Both the position numbers and the translations under genes were made by a program. DNA of 64,000 nt from Lolium rigidum (lineage: Eukaryota; Streptophyta; Magnoliopsida; Poales; Poaceae), in contig NC_061508.1 of assembly GCF_022539505.1 (NCBI RefSeq), forward strand, positions 93,165,276 through 93,229,275, in the 5' to 3' direction. Position 1 is the first letter of the stretch. Each line of letters opens with the position of its first letter. The notes below the pieces were generated by a model. It searched no databases and was not told the origin of the DNA. It worked only from the letters and a program-made list of their open reading frames with translations. Below, piece by piece: positions 1 to 10,324 of this stretch.

Positions 1-504
1 TCTATCCCGCTCGCCGAACAGTGAAGCTACATGGGTGGACGTGGACACGGACGTGGTGCTTCATTATTGTACTTGGACTGACACGTGTACCAATAGTTTG
101 GAAAATCGCCATCCTCCGTCCTAAATACTTATCAACAAATATATGTTAAGATATGTCTAAATTTATTAAGGGCACCGGTTGCTCGACTTTGCACATCTTC
201 AAACACCGGATTAGTCGTCCTCTTTTCTCGCGGTTTGGCAACGGTGGGTCTCGCAGATCTAAGGCATGGGCGAGTCCCCTCTATCTCCACCGTCTTCCTT
301 TCCGCGTCGTCTTCGGCTTCCACCACAATACCCTGACGCCACCTCCAAGGTTGTATAAGTTACATGTTTTGTAGCTCGTTTGTTTGGCCGATTAAGTTGT
401 TGCTTACGCAAACTTGAAATGTTTAGGCTTGGTAGTTGAAACAACAATGCTTATGATGAAAATAATCCCTTTTAACCACCTTCTGAGCACATTAATTGAA
501 TTGT
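1..504. other. Unassigned intergenic DNA
   Basis: No gene or complete element recognised. Near 112-150 there is a weak match to a Stowaway/mariner-type terminus (a 'cctccgtcctaaat' stretch), but no partner end or TA target duplication was found, so it is not called as an element. Confidence 0.4.
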
Positions 505-1550
505 GTTGCTTGGAGATACCATCAACACATGTATGTATAGAAGAGCGGGTAATGTTCCTTCATGTTCTTGCCTAATCAGATATTTCACGTGATTCGTGGT
601 ACATGAAGGAAGTCGACTCAGACAATATCTCGCTACTTCAAACAAGTCCAGTATGCTATTGGAGAGCTCGACTGAGATATAATCAAGCCCTCATCTACTC
701 GCACTCCCTCGAAGATTAAAGATAGCTATCGATGGTTTTCATATTTCAAGGTAACCATTGGCAGAGCTACAACAGCCAACCCGGATTGCACTGGATACCG
801 GGTCAATACATTTTTTTTCTTTCTATAACAACTCATCTTCACGGTATGTGCACCCCTGAGGCCAAAGCCTGTGCAACCCTATGCACCCCATGATTGTGAT
901 TTCTGAATCACACAAATTTCCCAAGACTCCAGGAAACTGAACGCACCAGCTCCAACAATAATGCCTAATAGCCCTCAAAGAACAAAAACAATAGGATCGG
1001 CTCATGTTCGTTAGGATTATGTTCATGTTTCCCAATACTCCAGGAAACAACGCTCCCGGCATAACACACTTTTCATGTTCTCGTTAGAATTTTGTTGAAG
1101 CAATTGATGGAACTCATGTCACTGCTAGAGTGCCAAGAAGCTAGGTTCAAGCATACAGGGGGAAAGCACTTCACCTACCAAAATGTGCTTGCAACTCGGG
1201 ATCTTTATATGAAGTTCACATATGTGTTCGCTGTATGGGAATGATCGGCTCATGATGCAACGATTTTTGCCGACAGCTTGGACAAGCTAGAGGGTCTCAA
1301 AATCCCAAAGGATACGTTGTATGTAGATGATGCCGGGCATGCTTGCCGCCTTTGAATTCTCCCACCCTTCATGTCAACGATGTAACATCTCAATGAGTTA
1401 TCTCCATAGTTCTTCCTAAAAATATCAAGGAATTTTTCAATCTGAGTCACTCAAGCCTTTGAATGATGATCGAGAGGGCATTCGCTACTCTGAAAATTGG
1501 GTTTAAGATTTTTTTATCACAAGACATTCCATGATTTTTGTAAGCGTTGT
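505..1550 (+). pseudogene. Degenerate PIF/Harbinger-type transposase (DDE_Tnp_4-like)
   Basis: A PIF/Harbinger transposase would excise and integrate its element through a DDE nuclease domain. Conserved blocks are read in order on the plus strand across frameshifts and stops. A helix-turn-helix-like block STQTISRYFKQV lies near 615-650 and TPSKIKDSYRWFSYFK near 700-750. The first catalytic block AIDGTHVTARVPRS is at 1097-1140, with FTYQNVLATRDLYMKFTYVF near 1168-1230 and SAHDATIFADSL near 1248-1285. The second aspartate block LYVDDAGHACR is near 1318-1350, and ERAFATLK, with the last acidic residue, is near 1475-1495. Stops at about 1142, 1240 and 1460 and several indels make it non-functional. 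A 337-bp intron interrupts it. No terminal inverted repeats or target duplication were found, so element limits are unknown. The family assignment rests on the order of at least six conserved blocks. Confidence 0.8.
751..1087 (+). other. Probable intron within the PIF transposase relic
   Basis: The exon ends ..TTTCAAG and the next bases are GTAACC. The downstream side ends ..GTTAG before AATTTTGTT. Removing 751-1087 joins the reading frame in phase 0, giving a block of the form YFKNFVEAIDGTH, the conserved context in this family. A 17-bp near repeat ('cccaatactccaggaaa' type) occurs twice inside, near 919 and 1031. An unrelated insertion is possible, but the exact GT..AG fit favours an intron. 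Confidence 0.65.
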
Positions 1551-3313
1551 CATTGGCTTTGGTTCCCAGCTCGGGAGGGCAGGACCGCGCGCCGGGGAGA
1601 TGGAGCCGCAGTGAGTGGGGGCAGGGGTAGTACGACCGTGCGAGGACGACGTGGGGGCCCGGCGGCGTGCCTGCGTCCGTCCGGGTTGGGTTCAATAATT
1701 TGTCCTTCCGGATTCCTTTCCCCACCCGGCCGCTTCCCACCGATTGTACTACTGCTCCTTTTCCTTTCCTTCGCGCTTGGCCAAACGCCTTTCTCTTTTC
1801 AGTTTTCCTCACGCCGTGTCGCCGCACGGACGCGCCTTCGTACGATTCCTTGCCATCGGTGGACGGCACGCCGTGTCGCCTCTGGCCTTGTCCGTACTGG
1901 GCCACCTTTGCTTCAAGATGAGATATCCGACTGGGCCGTGAGAGCAATGCTCTTCCATTTTCCATTTCCATTTTTTACTGCAACGGTGTACGGTGGAGAC
2001 GGATGGTATAGCTGTGCCATGTGCTCCGGCCTCCGGCAATGGTGTACGTCTACGGCAGATCACTACTCCCCTTTCGTTTTCGACTGTTTCTTTTTCAGGG
2101 GAAGGACAACCCCGCTTTGTGAGTTGCAGGCGGAGGGAGGGCATCTCCACGCTTATGACGTGACAGGTTTCGACCGCGACCGGGTGGAGAAATCTTCTAT
2201 CTTCTAGGTCTCCAATAGTCGAGGAAATTGCACAAACAATCTGCCCAAAGTCATCTTTGTTCCAAAAATTACTTATATTTTATTTATGTTATTTTCTCCA
2301 AACCACCAACTATACATGTAACCTGTTGCGGCGAGATCTGAATCTATGATTTAGTTTGTTTACTATCACATTAAAAATTCACGTGTCATCAAATTTTGGG
2401 CGAACCTCACAAAAAATGATAAATATTTTAAGGGCGTAACTAGTACTGACAACTAAATTTGTTACTCATAGACTGTCATCAGCTTCCTCTCCTCCTCTCT
2501 GGCATGCCCCTGCTGCCACCGCCGACCTAACCGCCCATGGCTGGCGCGTTGCCTCGCCATCCCGTCCCGTCGAAGCTCCTCCTCCGCCGGTCCACAACCG
2601 CCTCGGGAATCCCTCTAAGCCTCGCCCTTCTTCTACAACGCCAACACCCTGCACCCGCACCCCTAGCCCTAAGTTTTACCCGCGCTATCCCAAGATCTGG
2701 CACGACGTACGTTCCTCCAGCTCCTCCTTGTCGCAGACTCGAAGTCGTTGCCAGAAGGAAGAGATGGGAGATAAGGATAAGGGGTTGCACGAATCACGGC
2801 GCCGATCTAATGGTAGACGATGTTACCGAGCCGTAGGCTAGCAAATCAAATATTTTAAATCGAGGATCTTTCCCAGATTTGTTAGTTTATATTGTTTCAA
2901 TTGTTGTGTTCTTTTTTGTATTTTTAGAAATGTTTGAAGATAAAGAGGCTAGTTAATGACACGTGGACACAAAACATCATCTCTACCATGTGGCCCTTGC
3001 TATCAACATGGTGGACCTACACCCTACGTGCATATTTTATCATCTTACATATATTAGTATAAATAGATTATTTGGTCAAAGAATTATTCTAAACACAACA
3101 TTAGTTTGATGTTTGCCCGGAGTTTTGGCAGAGCCGGATTCACTACCAACTATCAGATTGGTTGTTAAGCAGCTTAATTCACGTATAGTTGATGATTTAT
3201 GTAAAATATACGTTATAGTTTGCACAACAGAAACAACAATAGTAATTCATTATTGCAATTTGCTGCCAATAGTCAGGATATGTTCAAAGGGGGCTACTCT
3301 AGAGAGCAGAGAT
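1551..3313. other. Unassigned DNA with GC-rich spurious reading frames
   Basis: Open frames here (for example 1497-2207 plus and 2537-2836 plus) are low-complexity and GC-driven, show no domain I recognise, and the first simply runs out of the transposase relic. 2210-2450 and 2840-3110 are AT-rich with no visible gene. 3110-3313 is a unique-looking stretch flanking the MULE insertion. Confidence 0.4.
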
Positions 3314-3323
3314 TCTTACTGTG
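3314..3323. repeat. Target-site duplication, left copy (MULE)
   Basis: TCTTACTGTG lies immediately before the left end of the element. The identical 10 bp follows the right end at 6551-6560. Mutator-superfamily insertions typically duplicate 9-11 bp. Confidence 0.93.
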
Positions 3324-3699
3324 GGCGATTTACACAAAAATAACCCAAAAGTGGAAGAAAAGCACAGACTAACCCTCCGGCGAAACTATTTCACCAATCT
3401 AACCCTTTTGTGTGGCGCCCCTCCCAGGGGCGCCACACATGCCCATGTGGCTCCCCTCCCGCCGGCGCCACCGACCCGACCCGACGTGGCTCCATCGACG
3501 CTGAGCCGGTGCGCCCATCCGACGTGGCGACATGTGTGGCGCCCCTCCCAACGGCGCCACACATGCACTTGTAATCCCCCAAAACATGCCGTAAGACAAT
3601 TCCTCCGGGACTTAGCCGTTTTGCGAGGCTCGATGTGTGGCGCCGATGCCACGGGCGCCACACTAGCATGTGTGGCGCCGATGCCACGGCGCCACACAT
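3324..3699 (+). repeat. Left terminal inverted repeat of the MULE
   Basis: This matches the inverse complement of 6173-6550 over its whole length with scattered small differences. It contains nested short palindromes built from GTGTGGCGCC / GGCGCCACAC. Just inside it (3702-3722) is a partial inverted copy of the 3611-3632 segment, giving a further local hairpin. Confidence 0.9.
3410..3697. repeat. Cluster of GTGTGGCGCC hairpins inside the TIR
   Basis: Four hairpins were read directly. At 3410-3438 a 13-bp perfect stem surrounds a CCC loop. At 3533-3561 the stem is slightly imperfect. The other two lie at 3635-3663 and 3670-3697. Two more unpaired-TIR copies follow just inside, at about 3780-3806 and 3814-3842. 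The opposite TIR carries the matching set (6175-6203, 6211-6239, about 6311-6338 and about 6436-6464). Each arm is CG-rich and ends in CACAC. Confidence 0.85.
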
Positions 3700-3967
3700 A
3701 GAGGCTCGCGAAAACGGCTAAGGACTTATCGTCCGAAGCCCCCGGATGTTTTCGACCCAATAGTTCATATAGGTTGGCATGTGTGGCGCCGATGCCGGGC
3801 GCCACACTAGCACTTGTGGCGCCGAGTGGAGGGCGCCACACACTGACTTTTGTTAAAAACCTGAAAAATCCTACCAAACTCCAACAGTTACGAGTACAAC
3901 ATTGGACACAACAAGTAGCAATTTCATGACATACACATATAACACTTCATAGGTCACATATAACACT

Positions 3968-5443
3968 TCATAGCTCTGCTGCCGCTATGATGGACTGGCC
4001 AATTTGTGATCTTCCTCTGCCGCTGCCTATCAAGCCTGCAAGAATCAACAAGTTAGTTTGTACCTCTTCTATCAAGAATCTTCCATCGCATGATTCCAGA
4101 AGTTTACCTGTGAAGCGCCTTGTCCGTGTCTTGCCACGTTGGTGGGCACTCCCGATACAGCCCAAACTCGTCTCATCACTCTTTGCGGCCGGTGGTGTTC
4201 AACAAGCCACATGCATATGAGTGGGCAGCGCATACGCCGTAACCGCGCCTCCTCCGTGCACTTGGGGTTTAGGTCGGTCATCGCCGCGCCAATACGGTAG
4301 TAGGTACCATATGGCTCCCATTCCACCTGCAGCATACAATTATTTAGTAGATGCCGGTAGAATCAATCAAAACTAGGATTGCAACTCCGCGGTGATCGGT
4401 TACCTGCTCAGCGGTAAGAGTGTCCAACTCCGCAGGTGTATCGCCTGTACATGACCATTGGATCGCTCGTCATCTCCGAGACATTGTCCCAAAGGTATGC
4501 CCAAGTGGGCTCCCGATCGGAAAGTGAGGGAAATGAGGCCATGGCGTCTCGTTGAGTACCCTGGGACGCCCAACTGATAGGCGGTCCCAGCTCCATACGG
4601 AAAGTAGGAGCATGCATCCACCAATACCGCCGCTCCCAGTCTTGCTCCCGACCCCGCGACAAGTCTTGCTCCCGCCCTGCGACAAGCTTCGTCCAACTGC
4701 GTACATAAGATATTTGGTTACTACTTTGTGTAGCGCACTACTATAGGAAAATAGTACATAGAACAAATCATCACCTGCCGGTAGAGGTAGGCAAGTGCCG
4801 CTGTTCCCCAACTCCACCGGGCGTCCAACACCGTAAGCGCCTTCGGCCAACACCAATGGGCCAGCTTACCCCCACCGTCGGGAAAGAGAGTCCTCGGAAA
4901 TCATGTACCATAAGTACACGCGGGCGTACGTCCTCCGAGTGTCCTCGTCGGCCTCTATGGGGCATTCCGCAAAGTTAGTTCTCGATCCAAGTGAAAGACG
5001 CGCCGGCGGGAACTCTCTCCTTTGGATTTTCTCGGCGGCGGAGGAGCCCCCGCTAATAAGCCCCACCATCTGCCTGGCGCCACCCATCGAAGGCTGTGTT
5101 CATACACGGTGGCTCGCCCCGAATAGGTAGTGCAAGGATCATGGAAACATCCCGCGAGTAGGGGCCATCTCGCCGGCCCTCAAGTGGAAGGTGTGAGTCT
5201 CCGGCCTCCACCGGTCGACAAGGGCGGTGAGTGCCGAGGGGTTCATGTGTGGCCCCCACGGCTTACAAGGGATATGAACGGCATAAGACCGGTAGGCCGG
5301 ATGAACTCCGTGTACCTCTCGTCATAAGGTATATCCGGTGTGCCATGGTAACGAATCTTCAAAGGGTGAAGATCCGTTCCCTCTCCGTCATATGAACAGC
5401 CCGGTGCTCCTCGTCGTACTCTTCATCCGAAGCCACACCATCC
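3968..5443 (-). pseudogene. Plant mobile domain (PMD, MAIN/PP7-long-like) gene, degenerate
   Basis: PMD proteins are plant-specific. In Arabidopsis, MAIN and MAIL1 act in transposon silencing, and many other copies ride on transposons. Minus-strand blocks follow the family order: DEEYDEEHRA near 5425, YDERYTEFIRPTGLMPFISLV near 5320-5260, DVSMILALPIRGEPPCMNTA near 5150-5090, RTNFAECPIEADEDTRRTYA near 4990-4930, WSWGTAALAYLYRQ ending at 4775, SVWSWDRLSVGRPRVLNE near 4600-4550, VEWEPYG at 4326, LNPKCTEEARLRRMRCPLIC near 4270-4205, and a C-terminal RLDRQRQRKITNWPVHHSG block ending at a TGA at 3968-3970. Introns with GT..AG ends fit at 4697-4774, 4327-4403 and 4036-4107. A roughly 20-bp tandem duplication near 4655-4690 and further indels near 4430-4530 break the frame. 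The first exon probably lies upstream of 5443, where an acceptor-like TGTAG precedes the reading. Confidence 0.85.
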
Positions 5444-5800
5444 TACATGTATGAGCAACACATACAACATATTATGAGCCATTCATACCAAATATGAGCA
5501 ACACATACATGAGAATATATCCAAATAAGCCATCACACATACATTCCTAACAAATATGAGTTATTCCATCAAGAATACATGAGAATATATCTAACTTTCG
5601 AATCACATATACATCACACATACATGAGAGTTCATATCCAAATACATCACACATATGAATTTCGTAAGACATACCATTCCTAGGCACATAATAGACATAT
5701 GTAAGACAATAGAATGCATTTGCTAAGCTCCAATTTTGCCTTTCACCACATACATACATAAGGATTTCAACACATACATGTAAAATTTCATTCAACACAT

Positions 5801-5868
5801 CTAGGGTTCCTATATATCTAGGGTTCCTACATATCTAGGGTTCCTACATATCTAGGGTTCCTACACAT
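5801..5868. repeat. Four 17-bp tandem repeats (CTAGGGTTCCTACATAT)
   Basis: The units start at 5801, 5818, 5835 and 5852 with one or two changes each. They sit in the AT-rich tract (5450-5940) upstream of the PMD reading frame, where 'acatacatgagaatatatc'-type words also recur. They are probably replication-slippage repeats in the element's 5' region. Confidence 0.85.
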
Positions 5869-6172
5869 ACACATTCAACACATACATAGCCATTTCAAAT
5901 CTAGTTTCCATGTCTAGGGTTCATGTGTAAATCTAGCAAGATCTATGAAATTAGTGGATGAATGTGAGGGATTCGAAGGGGATTACCTTGAGGAATGGAT
6001 GGGGAAGAGATTGCCCGGTCGGATCCGATGAATTTGTGGCCGATTTGTTGGGGGAGAGAGAGAGGGAGGAGGAGGAACCGCCGGCCGCCTTGGGGGAGAG
6101 AGGGAGAGAGGAGAAGAAACGAGAGAAGAAGATGGTCGGGCTGGGGCGGGCGCGGGCGCCACACTTAAGTGG

Positions 6173-6550
6173 ATGTGTGGCGCCCGTGGCATCGGCGCCA
6201 CACATGCTAGTGTGGCGCCCGTGGCATCGGCGCCACACATCGAGCCTCGCAAAACGGCTAAGTCCCAGAGGAATTGTCTTACAGTATGTTTTGGGGGATT
6301 ACAAGTGCATGTGTGGCGCCGTTGGGAGGGGCGCCACACATGCCGCCACGTCGGATGGGCGCACCGGACTCGGCGTCGATGGAGCCACGTCTGGCTGGGT
6401 CGCTGGCGCCGGCAGGAGGGGAGCCACATGGGCATGTGTGGCGCCCCTGGGAGGGGCGCCACACAAAAGGGTTAGATTGGTGAAATAGTTTCGCCGGAGG
6501 GTCAGTCTGTGCTTTTCTTCCACTTTTGGGTTATTTTTGTGTAAATCGCC
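6173..6550 (-). repeat. Right terminal inverted repeat of the MULE
   Basis: This is the inverse complement of 3324-3699, beginning at the hairpin at 6175 and ending ..GTGTAAATCGCC directly before the 10-bp duplication. Confidence 0.9.
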
Positions 6551-6560
6551 TCTTACTGTG
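6551..6560. repeat. Target-site duplication, right copy (MULE)
   Basis: TCTTACTGTG is identical to 3314-3323. Confidence 0.93.
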
Positions 6561-8149
6561 TGCATTGCTGCTGTACGTCTTGCCTTTTTTGTAATAATAA
6601 ACATAAGCAGAAGATTATACTACTGCTTGACGTACCGGTGCCAGGACAGAATTGGTACTATTATACGCCAATCATGGAAGTTCTTCGAGACCGAGGATTA
6701 GAAAAGTACAGGATCGGACGGGGTCCGTACTTGTATATATTTTTATCCGCGCGTGTCTCTGTTTCCTGCGGTACAAATCCATGTGCGTGGCGGCATGAGA
6801 AAATGGTTTTCTTCTGTCCTGCCGTAAACTAATCGTCATCTCGCTCGCTGCAAAAATGTCAAATACCAAATAGAAATACGAACAATGGATCTGAGATCAC
6901 CGACGCATAGCACAATGCACACGCCTGCTATTATCTTCGTCCCAGCCACGTGGACCTGTCATTGACCACTGCCGCCGCCCGCCGGGATCTCCCTCACACA
7001 GGCCGTGGCAGGGCAATTAATTTCAGTGTTCACATTTTAGCTGAATTTTTAGAGCCTGTTTGATTTAAAGGATTTTATTATAGTAGAAGTTTTGGAGGAT
7101 CAATTCCTTGAGGTTTTTGTGTTTTTTACCAAGTGAGTTCTCCCCGTATATGTATTATTTAAAGAAACCAATTTCTCTGATTTATTCTGAAGTGGTTGCT
7201 TGCTTTGTAGGATCAAATCATATCAGACTTTTTTCCCAAGTTATCTTTTACATTACATCCCATGGAAAATCTAAAATCCACTCCAAACTCTTTGTATCAG
7301 GCATTTGCTTTTCATGTGGTGGATTCAAATAAACTTTGGTACAAATAAAATCATAAGATTGGATTGGGTGCGCCATTGCAAATTCTGTATTTCTCATATT
7401 CCTGCGCTATTTGAATCATGTGAATCCTAGAGGGTCTTGGTGACTCTACAGCTTGTATATTTGAAAAAACAATGAACAGAAGAAAATAGTACAACATTGG
7501 ATACAATGGAATATTGTATAACTGCAAAACAAATGAATTTATGTTTTTCGGTCCTCCTATAGAAAATTTACAAGAACTTTTACGAAGGATCACGTGTAAG
7601 ATATAGTTTCACGAGACCAAGAAAAATCATCTAAGGTTGGACTCGAACAAAAAATTTGAAACTGCATGCAAGTTGGATGATTTAATAACATGGCTTTAGG
7701 TTCAAATTCAGCAAACCAAACAAAATTCACTAAAAAATGTCTAACAAATGGAATGTTGATGGGTTTCTAGGAAATTCATTTGAGCCAATGAGACTCTCCT
7801 TGTCAAATGGAATTTATCCCATTTTTTGGTTCTGTTTATTTTGAAGATTTCAAAAATCTCTCTGGTTACCTCAATTAAAAGATATTTCTGGAACAAATTC
7901 AGTTCATACCCTCCAAAAAAAATTGAAAAAAGGAGGACAAGCGTTCAGTTACGACCACTTAGGGAATTACATTAATGAAAAGAAAAATACACATTACAAA
8001 AATGCTATAGCTTGCCAAATTCTACATGAAAGAAAACCATATATGTCTTTGAAAATAGACCTATGGTATGGGTTTTATGTGATTGCAGTGAGGCAAGAGA
8101 GAAGATGTACTGAAACTCTTAAATAAAAATATGAATGGGATTAGAGCAT
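6561..8149. other. Unassigned, AT-rich intergenic DNA
   Basis: No gene recognised. 7040-7900 is rich in short words typical of decayed grass MITEs (for example 'gagcctgtttgatttaaagg' near 7050), but I could not find a matching opposite terminus or target duplication. Confidence 0.4.
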
Positions 8150-8301
8150 GTACTTGGTCTTTTTTTTTTGCGAAACACTAAACAGATGCATGCACTCACA
8201 AATACGTACATAAAGTCACCCATATGAACCCACGCACACCCTAGCCCCTATGAGCACCTCCGAGAGACTGAGTTCAAGAAACTGATCTGACAGTACTTAG
8301 T
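8150..8301 (-). mobile_element. Possible short poly(A) retroposon, reverse orientation
   Basis: A T-run at about 8159-8170 is followed by a roughly 120-bp segment with short recurring words ('acccacgcacaccctagccccta'-like, ending 'gagcacctccgagagactgag') that I recall as dispersed in grass genomes. Flanks GTACTTGGT (8150-8158) and GTACTTAGT (8293-8301) match at 8 of 9 positions and could be a target duplication. Element class is uncertain. Confidence 0.35.
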
Positions 8302-8576
8302 ATTCTTGAGAACTTGTAAGCATCAAAATTAACCCTATGTAAGTACTATAATACTATGTGATCCAAATGGTAAGAACACATTTACAAGTTATTAGAAATT
8401 ACTTGTGTAGTGTTTAGTTAATTAATTTTGAGAAAACGTGAACTTGTTTAAAATAATTTAGCACGTTGATACAATGCCGGCCACATCACAAAAAATCAAC
8501 TTGAAGAGAAAAAAGAATCAGGCATGTCATAAAGAAAAGTTATTTTGGCCTATTAATACGAGTCATGCTGAATTTG

Positions 8577-8964
8577 CAGAAACTCAATTCGGCTCCCAGG
8601 TGCGTATGATCCCTCTAACATAAAAACATATTTCCAAGTGTTAAAAAATTTTGATAAAATTTTTTACATGTACATCTCCATAATATATGTGTATTCGTCA
8701 AGTTTCACGAAAAAATGATATTTTTTGTAGTCTAAGCGAAAAAGAGAAAATTTATCTTGTGACAAGTCTTTGTTTCAGCACCGAATTTTGTCTTTTTTAC
8801 ACATGACATGTCGATTTTTCATGAAACGACTTTGCGAGCGCGTAGCACATGAAGATGTACGTGCGAAATTTTTGTTTCAATTTTTTTGACATTTTAAAAT
8901 GTGTCTAACATGTATTTCAAAATAAAGGGAGCATACGCTCCCATGTGCCAAAACATCACTCCCC
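8577..8964 (+). mobile_element. Mutator-type MITE, copy A
   Basis: The 388-bp non-coding element has imperfect inverted ends: CAGAAACTCAATTCGGC on the left and GCCAAAACATCACTCCCC on the right, with the shared inner word GCGTATGATCCCT / AGGGAGCATACGC. It is flanked by the 9-bp direct repeat CTGAATTTG at 8568-8576 and 8965-8973. A second copy lies inverted at 35898-36291 with its own 9-bp duplication, which fixes both ends independently. Confidence 0.87.
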
Positions 8965-8973
8965 CTGAATTTG

Positions 8974-10324
8974 TTGTTTCTTTCTCAAATTTTGCTTCAA
9001 GTTTAGACTTTGAATTTATTTTGTAAGATGGTAGATATGTGATATGTCTAACATACTAAATTGTTTTCACATCTTACCACAACTTCTAGAGCCTGTTTTC
9101 GGCCGTCTGTGGACCAGTTGCAACTTGCACCACAAGCATGGATGCACAACGTACACTCTACTTGGTCTACCCTGCTATCTTACCATTGAATACACAAGGC
9201 TAGGACAACCTTTGCTAATTCACTAGCACCGTGATTTTTTTTCCTTTATGCTCTTTCTCGTGTCCCCCCCCCCCCCACTGTTTGTGCATGTCATTCTCAA
9301 CGATAACACGTAAGTTACTATGAGTTTGAGGCTGTTCTCCGGTTGAACCAACATCGTGGCTGCATCGGTGCACAAATCCAACTCAAAAGCTCAGTCGCTG
9401 AAGTTGACAACTTGGCGTATTTCAATGAATAGAATATCTTAATACTACCCTGAGGATAAAGGCTTTAATGTGTGAATCATGAGTATCTTAGTAGAACTTT
9501 GGATTGTGACACCTTATCTTCGCATACGTCGTGATGTAAGCCGATTCTCGCGCGAAATTTTATTTGCGTTGAATCGATGGACTTGCTAGAAGGTCTATTT
9601 CATGTACCGGTTAAACTACTCGCGGTGAGGGTGGCATCCTGCCGGAGGGAGATCGAGTTGGCAGGGGAGGATTGGAGCTACTCTGACTTCTGGAATAAAA
9701 CATCCTAAGTGCATGGAGTTGTCAAAGTGGATAGAAGTGACATTTTAAAGAAAACTTCAGCACAAAAATCGTATTCTCCCATCTCCTAAACATTCTGTCA
9801 CCACTTAATCTCTCATTAGCCTCTACAAGCATCTCCATCAGCCCGACGCAAACAACTGTGGTTTTCCATTTTGGTCCACTTGAACGAGAGGAAAGGCAAA
9901 ATCCAGCCCATCGGACCGATAAAAACAGACCGAGGCATCCGTGGCTGACAAAGGGTTAACCTCGTCAATGCCCATGATGATAGGCTTGGGTTTCTAGGAA
10001 GGAGGACACTGACGAATCAACAAACCGGTCAGCCAAACTAGGCAGGCGATGAATATTATTATCAAGGGCGAATCGCCGAGATTGTATGGGATATTACTAA
10101 GGTTACAGGGTGTCTCGTATGATTGAATATGTCCCCCTCGTTGGCTCCTCCTGGCCCTTATATAGCAGGATAGGTGTCACAGTCCACCTCGAGATCGACT
10201 TACAGTATAAGTCGGTGCACCCGATATGGGCCAAACTTTCCTAATGTGATATCTTTGGATTCTTCTAGATTTCTTCGTGGGCTTTCTCCTATTCCTTCCT
10301 GGGCTTTATACTAGGGATAGCAAT
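8974..10324. other. Unassigned; includes C-run and LTR-like tail
   Basis: A run of C is near 9266-9279. Near 9825-9870 a 'gcatctccatcagcccgacgcaaac' type sequence (quoted in part) resembles PIF/Harbinger-type termini. 10040-10324 has the composition of LTR DNA, including CTTATATAG near 10155, and abuts the reversed gypsy LTR, but I cannot delimit it. Confidence 0.35.

Larger units (their letters stand above)
3324..6550. mobile_element. Mutator-like element with long TIRs carrying a plant mobile domain gene
   Basis: The 3,227-bp element begins GGCGATTTACACAAAA and ends with its inverse complement TTTTGTGTAAATCGCC. It has TIRs of about 377 bp and is flanked by a perfect 10-bp direct repeat (3314-3323 and 6551-6560). 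Long TIRs plus a 10-bp duplication fit the Mutator superfamily. The interior holds a minus-strand PMD (aminotransferase-like plant mobile domain) gene relic, 3968-5443, and an AT-rich tract with tandem repeats upstream of it. No MURA transposase or SWIM/DDE block was recognised, so it was probably mobilised in trans. The intact duplication shows the element moved as one unit. PMD sequences are known to travel in plant transposons; this particular architecture I cannot assign to a named family. Confidence 0.9.

Noticed and set aside
1497..2207. 236-codon plus-strand reading frame
   Set aside because: It begins inside the transposase relic in a shifted frame, then runs through GC-rich low-complexity sequence with no recognisable domain.
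3410..3842. Regularly repeated palindromes resembling a CRISPR array
   Set aside because: The host is a plant, spacing is irregular, the units lie inside transposon terminal inverted repeats and no cas genes are present.
4400..4856. Three overlapping minus-strand ORFs treated as separate genes
   Set aside because: All are frame-shifted pieces of one PMD exon; the family reading passes between the frames at indels.
9255..9285. C-run and the later G-run near 38048 as functional G-quadruplex sites
   Set aside because: Single homopolymer runs that could be polymorphic or sequencing artefacts; nothing around them suggests a role.
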